64,000 bases of DNA from Fidelibacterota bacterium (GTDB lineage Bacteria > Marinisomatota > Marinisomatia > Marinisomatales > UBA1611). The position numbers were made by a program, and so were the translations under genes. The stretch is taken from the NCBI GenBank assembly GCA_002718285.1, contig PBAR01000007.1:43501-107500 (forward strand). Direction: 5' to 3'. Below, piece after piece: positions 54,086 through 63,900 of the stretch (within the stretch, counting starts at the first letter, position 1; every line of letters begins with the position of its first letter). The notes under the pieces are model-generated. The model made no database searches, was not told the origin of the DNA, and was given only the letters and a program-made list of their open reading frames with translations.

Positions 54086-56779
54086 TTATTTGACTGCAGC
54101 TACAACAACTAGGATTTGAGCAAAATCTGCCAAAATTGAAGATAATTCTTTAGCAAACTCAGTGGTATCAAAAGGTTCTTTTTCTTTTTCTTTTCCAATT
54201 GTTATAATTGAGCCATCTAAAACTTTTGGATTGGATAACCAACGATTATAATGCCTGGAATCACCATCAGGGAAGGTAATCCAAATTTCTTTTTTCTCCG
54301 CATCTACAGTATAACCGCCTGCCATCCTTATATAATCATTAACTTTCTTCCCAGGTACATACTTGTAAATTCCAGGAGAAACTACTTCACCAAGTATTTG
54401 AGTCATATCAGGTTTAAGAGCGACAAAAATCTCATCATTACTTTGAACATTTACGTCCATATCTGAATTAGGTTTTGCTATGATTTCATCGAGGGAAATG
54501 CGAATGATTTGTCCATTCCGTGTTAAGGTGGAAGCAGCAGCATAAGCTTTTGGACGTAAGCCACCAGCTCGATTTATAATATTAGTGATGGTCTCATCCG
54601 GGTGTTTAATAGCATATACACCTGGAAAATAAACCGCGCCCATAACTACAACTTTTCTCTGCATACGAAAATAAGGGTCTGGACGGATAGAAACATGATC
54701 ATATGGTTTAAGATTAAATTCGGTTCTTTCTATAGATACACCATCAGAATCAGATTCAAAACTATAATTAATATCTTTTATTGAATAATCATTAAACATT
54801 TCCAATTCAATTACTTCTGCGTAAACTGATTCATCAACTTTTTTGGGATCTATACGAGCAATTTCTATTTTATAAAGGAAAACATTTTCAGATACTCCTC
54901 CAGCTTCTAATATCAGATCTTTGATAGTCATGCCATTCTTTAGCGTATATGATCCAGGATTGCGAATAACACCATCAATATTTACATTGTAAATAGAATT
55001 GAATACAGCCTTTGAATAAACTCTAATTTCATCACCAGATTGAAGAGTAAAGTTATGTTTACTGTTTTTTTTACTTATAACATTTCCAATATGAAAAGGA
55101 ATAATATCTTTATTTATTCGGTTTGGATCATAACGTATCAAATCAGCACGATGCTTAAAAGTCTTTGCTTTAAAATCTTTATCGATAATACCACCAGCTG
55201 CAAATAACAGATCATAAACATTCATATTATCTAGTAATTGGTATTTACCAGGATTTTTCACATGACCGTTAATCGTAACAAATGCTTTGGAGGTTATTTC
55301 ATTAATACTATAGATACGTATACGGTCCATTGCATGAAGTTCAATATCATTTTCATTATCTTTATCTAGAACTTTTTTGAGGCTCAGTGTAATCAATTCT
55401 TCATTAAGATCTGGACCAATTCTTATTACATCGAATTGATCTAGAAATGCATCTCCTAAAATTCCATCTGCCTTGGAGATCAATTCACTTATTCTGAGGG
55501 AATCTCCTAAATCATAGCTTCCTGGTCTCGTAACAGCACCTTGAATTTCCACTACATTTTTGCGTTGATTTTGAATAGAAAATACCTGGATATGGTCACC
55601 ATCTTGCAAGGGAAATTTTTTTCCCATTTCTAGAATCTCTTCTAAGTTTACATCATTGACCACACGTTCCATACCTAATTCAGCTCTTTTATCAAAGGAT
55701 ACGATACGGTCAATTTGAGCTCGATCCAGATAAGCTGTTATTTTAAGCTCACCTGCCATAGTTATTAAATCTATAATGTTTTCATCAGACTTTAGTTCGT
55801 AGATCCCAGGACGATTCACTTCTCCTTCAATCATCACTGTTTTTAAACGCCTAGGAATAAATATAACATCGTCAAGCTGAAGTTTCTGATCTTTGGGCTT
55901 TTTCCCGCTAAGTAAATAATCATAAAAATCAATTTTAGTGATTTCGTTACCGCCACGAATTAAACGAATATCACGGAGTGAACCCATAGTGGTTGGTCCA
56001 TTAAAATAATACAGTGATGAAAACAAAGTTGCCGAAGGACTTACAGTATAGGCTCCAGGCTGAGAGACTTCCCCTAAGACCTGGATTCGAAGAGGACGTA
56101 GGTTTCCTAAACTAACATCTAGAAATGTTGTAGGTTTGCGACCTTGCGGATTCAAACTAGCATAAGACTGAGACAAAACCTTAAATAATTTAGATTCTAG
56201 AAGATTCAAGTTTAATCCATTGACAAAGACTTGACCAATCTCAGGAATAAATACAAATCCTTCCCTATTAACTTTAAGTACCTGACGAAATTGAGTCTCC
56301 CCCCAAAGCATTACGATTATTTCATCACCAGGGCCTATAAGGTAATCAGGATCCACAATTCCTATTGAAGTAGCTTGGAATATAGCTGGGTCACGACTAA
56401 AAATATCATAACCAAAATAGCTTACAGGATTTTTTTTCACATTCGTTACATCTTTAAATAACAAACTTTTTGGATCTGGATCGTCCATCGTTTCAATGAG
56501 ATTATTTTGTTCGACCAAATTACTTTTCCCTAATTCTGGAACATTTACAGAATTATCTATTTCACTTGGAGTATCACCAATTGACAGCTTTTTTCCTTTT
56601 TCTTTTTGCAATACTTCTTCAATTTGATTATCTGAATAACCATGCGATTTTGCAGTAGCTTTAGCTTGATCAACTGACATACCAGAAGTCCTTAACATTT
56701 TCTTGGCTTGGTTAATCTGATCATCACTCTGTCCCAAAAGTAGACCCATCATAATTATAATTAGTAAATTATTTTTCAT
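54086..56779 (-). CDS. Wza-like polysaccharide export protein with seven SLBB domains
   Basis: 897 residues, long for the family (E. coli Wza has about 380). A cleavable signal peptide (MKNNLLIIIMMGLLLGQS) is followed by a UBA-like acidic segment and the Poly_export domain around IGPGDEIIVMLWGETQFRQV. I count seven SLBB repeats, each with the G-x-V-x-x-PG-x-Y core: VLGEVSQPGAYT, IEGEVNRPGIYE, IQGAVTRPGSYD, INGHVKNPGKYQ, IDGVIRNPGSYT, VMGAVYFPGVYA and ILGEVVSPGIYK. The C-terminus DFAQILVVVAAVK could be the amphipathic outer-membrane helix. It probably carries the polymer to the surface. Confidence 0.88.
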   Translation of the reverse strand: MKNNLLIIIMMGLLLGQSDDQINQAKKMLRTSGMSVDQAKATAKSHGYSDNQIEEVLQKEKGKKLSIGDTPSEIDNSVNVPELGKSNLVEQNNLIETMDDPDPKSLLFKDVTNVKKNPVSYFGYDIFSRDPAIFQATSIGIVDPDYLIGPGDEIIVMLWGETQFRQVLKVNREGFVFIPEIGQVFVNGLNLNLLESKLFKVLSQSYASLNPQGRKPTTFLDVSLGNLRPLRIQVLGEVSQPGAYTVSPSATLFSSLYYFNGPTTMGSLRDIRLIRGGNEITKIDFYDYLLSGKKPKDQKLQLDDVIFIPRRLKTVMIEGEVNRPGIYELKSDENIIDLITMAGELKITAYLDRAQIDRIVSFDKRAELGMERVVNDVNLEEILEMGKKFPLQDGDHIQVFSIQNQRKNVVEIQGAVTRPGSYDLGDSLRISELISKADGILGDAFLDQFDVIRIGPDLNEELITLSLKKVLDKDNENDIELHAMDRIRIYSINEITSKAFVTINGHVKNPGKYQLLDNMNVYDLLFAAGGIIDKDFKAKTFKHRADLIRYDPNRINKDIIPFHIGNVISKKNSKHNFTLQSGDEIRVYSKAVFNSIYNVNIDGVIRNPGSYTLKNGMTIKDLILEAGGVSENVFLYKIEIARIDPKKVDESVYAEVIELEMFNDYSIKDINYSFESDSDGVSIERTEFNLKPYDHVSIRPDPYFRMQRKVVVMGAVYFPGVYAIKHPDETITNIINRAGGLRPKAYAAASTLTRNGQIIRISLDEIIAKPNSDMDVNVQSNDEIFVALKPDMTQILGEVVSPGIYKYVPGKKVNDYIRMAGGYTVDAEKKEIWITFPDGDSRHYNRWLSNPKVLDGSIITIGKEKEKEPFDTTEFAKELSSILADFAQILVVVAAVK

Positions 56780-56805
56780 ATTTTTTCCTTTTAATCTAAA
56801 TATTT

Positions 56806-57594
56806 CTAAAAAGCGCCCAGATAACCACCAGGGTTATCATCAAAATAATGACCCTCCACTGGATTATAGGAATACATTGCAAGCCAAGCTTTTTTTTGTT
56901 CTTCCACGCTATAATTCGTATTTATACCATTTGCGAGCTCCTGTCCTATAGGACTACTATCATAGATACATATAATAATATTAGAAAATTCCTTATGTGA
57001 ATCAGTTAATTTTTTGCAAAGAAGTTCTAGACTTGCGACACTCGGATTATTATTAACAGTAACATAAATTTTCCCTTGTTCAAAAGAGCTAGAAAGACGA
57101 TCAATTCGAACCACTTTATAATCTGGTAATACTGGAATAGTAATATTTGATTTTGTTTTTTGCTTGATAACTTTAATTGAGTCAACTCGGCTATTTTTAA
57201 ATTTTATTCCTGCTGGTATTGATTCTTCCTGCGTTTTTTTCTTTCGAATATTTTTTTCATTTATCAAAAAATAATTATCCTTTTTTTCAACATTTTTTTT
57301 CAATCTAGTTTTTTGAAAGCTAATCGAAAAAAATATTGTTAAAAAAATACTTAGAGCAACTAAACTAAATGATTTTACATTGGAAGAAAGAAATGAAGTA
57401 ATTTTTTGATTTTTCAAATTTTCTTCGATTTTATATTTATTATCTAATTCGGAACGTTTTTTTTCGGCTTCAGTTAAATCTCGAGTACCTAATGAGTGAA
57501 AAATCCTTTTATCCTTTTTACCAGTATCCTGGTTATAAACATAAGTCTGATAATAATAATAACCATCGCGACCTTTTTTATAAATACTGCTCAT
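56806..57594 (-). CDS. membrane protein with integrase-like N-terminal DNA-binding motif
   Basis: 262 residues. Residues about 3-60 (SIYKKGRDGYYYYQTYVYNQ ... SLGTRDLTEAEKKRSELDNK) resemble the arm-type DNA-binding N-terminus of phage tyrosine recombinases. One transmembrane helix follows at about 74-93 (SFSLVALSIFLTIFFSISFQ), then a basic stretch, and a C-terminal domain IYVTVNNNPSVASLELLCKK with IIICIYDSSPIGQELANG and DDNPGGYLGAF. No recombinase catalytic residues. It is cotranscribed with the SLBB export gene, 26 bases downstream. The C-terminal domain is unfamiliar. Confidence 0.5.
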   Translation of the reverse strand: MSSIYKKGRDGYYYYQTYVYNQDTGKKDKRIFHSLGTRDLTEAEKKRSELDNKYKIEENLKNQKITSFLSSNVKSFSLVALSIFLTIFFSISFQKTRLKKNVEKKDNYFLINEKNIRKKKTQEESIPAGIKFKNSRVDSIKVIKQKTKSNITIPVLPDYKVVRIDRLSSSFEQGKIYVTVNNNPSVASLELLCKKLTDSHKEFSNIIICIYDSSPIGQELANGINTNYSVEEQKKAWLAMYSYNPVEGHYFDDNPGGYLGAF

Positions 57595-57982
57595 ATTAGT
57601 TATGCATAATGTATGCTTTTAAGGAATTAAGCTACTTACCTCGGTGTCCTAATTTACATAAACCTATAATAATGTCAACTACCATATAACTACCTATTTA
57701 TAGCTATATATTTAGCATATTGAACTGACTAATATATTATTTGTTCCATTTTTTAACTTTTTAATTAAATTAATAATTAGTATGACATACAATTAATAAT
57801 TAATTATCTTATTTCTGTTCGGAAAATAAAATAATAAACAAGCTATAAGTTTGAGTTGATTGATTTGTTAAATTCTATTTTTGGTTTGATATTTTTTACA
57901 ACTACCGCTTCACTACCATTTAGAATTTATATAATAAAAAGCATAAAATTTGGTTTCCCATTAAAATTCATGAATAAAAATT
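57595..57982 (-). promoter_or_regulatory. 388-base gap with a sigma70-like promoter for the export operon
   Basis: No gene. On the minus strand TTGACA (57673-57678) is followed after 16 bases by TAAATT (57651-57656), about 57 bases from the ATG of the membrane protein at 57594. The -35 is perfect; the -10 matches 4 of 6 bases. The rest is A+T-rich with no strong hairpin. The MORN gene's 3' end lies at 57983, and no terminator for it was recognised. Confidence 0.38.
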
Positions 57983-60900
57983 TTAATCATTTGATAAATA
58001 AGTACCTTCACCATCCATATTATCATTTTTCCATTGACTTTCATATTTATCACCATTTGAATAGGTAAAAGTACCTATACCATTTCTTTGGTCATTTTTC
58101 CATTCTCCTTGGTATTTATCACCATTTAAATATGAGAAGGTACCTTGACCATCACGCTCATTATTTTTCCAATAACCTTTGTAAGTTTCTCCATTTAAAT
58201 AGGTATATGTTCCAAATCCGTTCCGCCGATTATTCTGCCACTCTCCACTATAATGTTCTCCATTTAAATAAAAAACCATACCTTGTCCATGAAATTTCCC
58301 ATTCAAAAACTTTCCATCGTACCTGTCCCCAGTAATATAGTAATAAATTCCACTTCCTGTTCTTTTATCTTTATCCCATTCTCCATCATACCTACTGCCA
58401 TCCACAAAATACATTTTTCCATAACCTTCTCTTTTATCCCCTTTCCATTCACCATTATAACTTTCACCATTTGAAAAAGTAAACATACCCTGACCTTCTT
58501 TTTTTCCATCAATCCATTGTCCTTTATACATATCATCTCCACCAGCGATTTTAAATATTCCTTTTCCATGGCGCTTACCATTCTTCCAATCACCTTCATA
58601 GATATCTCCATTAGAATAAATCATTTTCCCTGTTCCTTCTTTTTTATTAGCCAACCAGTGACCTACATATTGGTCTCCAGTTGAATTAATAAAGGCTCCT
58701 TGTCCTTCTTTTTTTCCATTTTTCCATTCACCCTCATATTTTGTACTATTTAAATAGGTAAAAACCCCTTTACCATTTTTGTAATTATTTAACCATTCAC
58801 CAACATATTGTTCACCATTTGAATAAATAAATGTTCCATTCCCTTCTTTTTTTCCATTTTTCCATTCACCCTCATATTTTCCTTCGTCTAAATATAAAAA
58901 GGTACCATCACCATGAAATTCATCATCTAAAAATAGACCATTATAAGTATTGCCATTATTATACTTGAATGTACCTTGACCATTAAATTTCCCATTCGAA
59001 AATAATCCTTCGTATATATTGCCATTTAAAAAAGTAAAAATTCCCTTTCCATGAAATTTTCCATCTAAAAACTTACCCTCGTAAATATTCCCATTATTGT
59101 ATGTATATACACCTTCCCCTTCTCTTTTATCATTATTCCAGCTACCTATATATTTATCGCCATTTGCGTAAATTAACGCACCTTCTCCTTCTCTTTTATC
59201 ATTATTCCATAAACCATCATATTGATTTCCGTTAATAAAAGTGTAAACACCATACCCTTGCCGTTTGTCATTTAACCAATCACCTTCATATTTATTGCCG
59301 CTTTTATAAAGATATAAACCATTCCCGTGCATATTTCCATTCATCCATTCTCCTTCAAATATATCACCATTAGCGTAAGTGAAAGTACCAATACCATTCC
59401 GCTTGTCATTTAGGTATTGCCCTTCATATTTTTCGCCGTTTGGATATAGAAAAATACCCTTTCCATTTCGTTTATTATCAACCCATTCACCTTCATACAT
59501 ATTCCCACTCTTAAACCTATATGATCCTTGACCCTGGAATTTATCATCTAAAAAATATCCTTCGTAAATGTCGCCATCTAAATAGGTAAGCTTACCTTGG
59601 CCATTCTTTTTATTATCTTTCCAATATCCATCATATCTATTCCCATTCTTAAACCACTGTATACCCATACCGTTTTTTTTATCATATTTCCACTCACCTT
59701 CATATTTACTGCCATCAGCATAGATGAATTTTCCAGTGCCATGAAAATTGTTATCTAAAAATTCTCCTTCATATTTATCACCATTTTGGAAAAAATATAT
59801 TCCTTTACCTGTTCTGCGACTATTTTGCCAATCACCTTCGTACTTTTCACCATTAGAATACGTCAATATCCCCCGATCATGAAACTCACCAATTAAGAAA
59901 GTTCCTCTATAAATATCACCATTCAAAAAAGTAAATATCCCTTCTCCTGTTTTTTCACCATCAGACCAATCGCCTTCATATTTCTCGCCATTTGAATACG
60001 TCAATATTCCCTGGATATTAAATCTCCCATTAAAAAATTCCCCTTCATATTTATCACCGTTTTTAAATCTATATATACCTCGTCCAATTCGATTGCCATC
60101 CCGCCAATCGCCTTCGTAAAAATCACCATTTAAAAAGTAGTATTTTCCTACACCTGTCCTTTTTTCATCTTTCCATTCGCCTTCATACCTTTCACCATTT
60201 GAATAAAGAAAAGAACCATAACCATCACGTTTATTTCCTATCCAATTTCCTTCATACTTTTCACCATTTTCATATAAAAACGTGCCTCTGCCCTGCTTTT
60301 GGCCATCTTTCCATTCACCGATATATTTGCTGCCATTTATATATGAAAAAGTTCCTTTTCCATCCTGTTTATTACTTTTCCATCCCCCTACATAGGTTTC
60401 ACCATTTAAATAGCGAAGAGTCCCTTGTCCATCTCGATTATTTGTCTTCCATTCACCATCATATATATCTCCATTTGAATAGTTGTAAATACCTTGTGCA
60501 TCTTTTTGACCATTCTTCCATTCTCCAATGTATTTTTCACCTTCATTTAAATTATGAAATGTGCCTTTTCCATTAAACTTGTCATCTAAAAACATACCGT
60601 CATATGTATTTCCATTTGCAAATAAGAATCTACCTTTACCAGTTCTTCTATCATTCGCATAGTCTCCAACATATTCATTACCATTTGCATATATTAAAGT
60701 CCCTCGACCTTCTCTTTCCCCATTTCTATAATCGCCTATGTATTGGTTACCATTAGTAAAGGTAAATGTTCCAGTTCCATCTCTTTTCCCCTTCACATAA
60801 TCTCCGACATACTGGTTACCATTTGCATATATATATGTACCATTTCCTTCTCGGGCATCATCTACCCAATTCCCCTGGTAAACATCTCCTTCCGTATAAG

Positions 60901-63900
60901 TAAAAACACCATAACCATTTCTTTTATCATCTATCCAATTCCCTTCATACTTATTCCCACTTTTAAAAGTATAACTACCCTGACCATTACGCTTATCATC
61001 TACCCAACTACCTTCATATCTATTACCACTCCTAAATATTAATACTCCCTGACCATTGCGCTTATTTTCACTCCATTCGCCTTCATACTTATTCCCGTTC
61101 TTAAAAGTATATTCTCCTTTTCCATTACGCTTATCATCTACCCAATTCCCTTTATAAATATCGCCTCCTGCAACATAAAGTGCTCCCAAGCCGTGTCTCT
61201 TACTTTCATGCCATTTACCTTGGTATATATCACCATTTGAATATATAAATTTCCCTTGACCATTAAATTCACCTTCCAAAAACAAGCCATCATACTTTTC
61301 ACCATTCGTGAATGTATAAATACCCTGACCAGTTCTTTTATCATCTTTCCATTCACCTGCATACTTTTCACCATTATTAAAATAATATACACCTTTTCTC
61401 ATTCTAATTCCATCGAACCAGGAGCCCTCATACTTTTCACCATTTATATAGTTTAATGTTCCTCTTCCATTAAATTTCCCATTTAAAAAATGTCCATTGT
61501 ATTTATCACCATTTGCAAAGCTGTATTCACCTTCACCAGTCATTTCACCCTCTAGCCAGTTACCATCATATTTCTCACCATTAGGATAAATAAAGGTACC
61601 TTTACCATGGAATTTCCCATTTAAAAATAGGCCATCGTACTTATCGCCATTATTAAAGGTATAGATACCCTTTCCATTGCGTTCACCATTTTTATAGTCA
61701 CCTTGATATATATTCCCATTTTTAAAATAAAAAGTGCCTTTACCATTTTTCTTATCATCTGTATAATCACCTTCATATTTTTCACCATTGGGATATGATA
61801 GAATACCTTTTCCATTGCGCTTATCATTTTTATAGTCACCTTGATATATATTTCCATTTACGAAATAAAAAAGACCTATACCTTCGCGAATATCTTCCTT
61901 CCATTCTCCTACATATTTTTCCCCGTTTGTATAAATGGAAGTACCTCTCCCATTACGCTTATTATTAAACCAAACACCTGTATATGTTTGTCCATCTCGA
62001 TAAATAAAAGTTCCTTCACCTTCCTTTTTTCCAGTTTTCCAGCTACCTATATATTTACTGCTGTCGGCATATACTATAGTTCCCATTCCTTCGAATTTTC
62101 CATCCAAAAACTTTCCTTCATATTTATCTCCATTTATAAAAATATAAGTACCATTACCAGTTCGTTTACTATTTATCCATTCTCCTTCATAAATATTTCC
62201 ATTTATTTGAGTAAACTTTCCTAATCCTTCTTTTTTATCATTTTTCCAATTACCTACATATTCTTCACCACTTGTATAAGTATAAGTTCCCTTGCCCGTA
62301 CGCTTATCATCAATCCAGTTTCCCGTATACTCCTCACCATTTGGATATGTGGAAGAACCTTGACCATTACGCTTATCATCAATCCAGTTTCCCATAAACT
62401 CTTCACCATTTGGATACGTGGATGAACCTCGACCATTACGCTTATCATCAATCCAGTTTCCCGTATACTCCTCACCATTTGGATACGTGGATGAACCTCG
62501 ACCGCTGCGCTTGCTATTTTCCCATTCCCCTTTATAGCTCTCTCCAGTTGCATAAATAAACGTGCCCTGACCATGAAACTTACCATCTAAAAACATACCC
62601 TCGTATTTATCACCATTTATGAAAGTGAAAATACCCCAGCCTGTCTGATTCTCCTCTTTATAGTCTCCTCTATAACTATTACCATCTAAATAAGTAAAAG
62701 TCCCTTGACCATGAAACTTACCATCTAAAAATTGACCCTCATATTTATCCCCATTTGTAAAAATGTAAATACCTTTTCCTGTTTGTTTATTATTCTTCCA
62801 ATCTCCCTCATACCTGTTCCCATCTGAATAAAAATATGTACCAAATCCCTCCCTACGATCATCTTTCCAATTCCCCTCGTATCTGTTACCATTTGTAAAA
62901 GTATAAATACCTTGACCATTACGCTTGTCGTTATACCAAACACCTTCATATTTGTTACCACTTTTATATGTATAAATGCCCTGACCATCCATATTCCCAT
63001 CTTTCCAATTACCTATATACGTATCACCATTCGAATAAGTCAGTGCACCCCTACCATTGCGCTTATCATTTAAATAAGAACCATCATAGCGATCTCCATT
63101 GGAATAAATAAATATAGCGCGGCCACTTCGATTGTTATCTTCCCAATTACCTTCATATCTGTTACCGCTAACAAAATTATAAATCCCCTTTCCATGATAT
63201 TTATTATCTCGAAAAAACCCATCATAATTCTCGTTATTTGTAAAATTATAAATTCCTTGACCATTTCTTTTATCATCTTTCCATTCCCCTTCATATTTAT
63301 CGCCATTTATAAAAAAAAGGGATCCTTGACCATTTCTTTTATCATCTTTCCACTCCCCGTCATATCTGTTACCATTTGCATAATCAAAGGTTCCCTGACC
63401 ATGAAACTTGCCATTTAAAAACAGTCCCTCGTATTTGTTACCGTTTGTAAAAGTGAATACACCAAAACCAGTCCTTTTACCTTCAATCCAACCGCCAGAA
63501 TAGGTTTCTCCACTTTTTACATAAAAAATACCTTGACCGTGAAAACTATCATCCTTGAAGTCTCCAACATATTCATCACCGTTAGAATAAGTATACGTTC
63601 CCTTGCCCGTACGCTTATCATCCCGCCAGTCTCCTTCATATTGATCCCCACTTTTGTACACATATGATCCTTTCCCATTCATGCTCCCATTTTCCCATTC
63701 CCCAACATATTTATCACCGTTTTCATATGTCGAGATACCTTTGCCATGAAAATTTCCATTAAGAAACATACCCTCATACCTATTACCATTAATAAAGGTG
63801 AAAACACCTTGTCCAGTTCGAAAATCGTCCTTATAGTCTCCTACATATTTATCACCATCTGGATACGTAAATATTCCTCTTCCATTCCTTTTATCTTCGA

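Noticed and set aside
58000..63500. Many plus- and minus-strand frames of 60-130 codons overlapping the MORN gene
   Set aside because: They arise from the 69-base periodicity of the MORN repeats read in other frames. Their translations are low-complexity and repeat in step with the MORN units.
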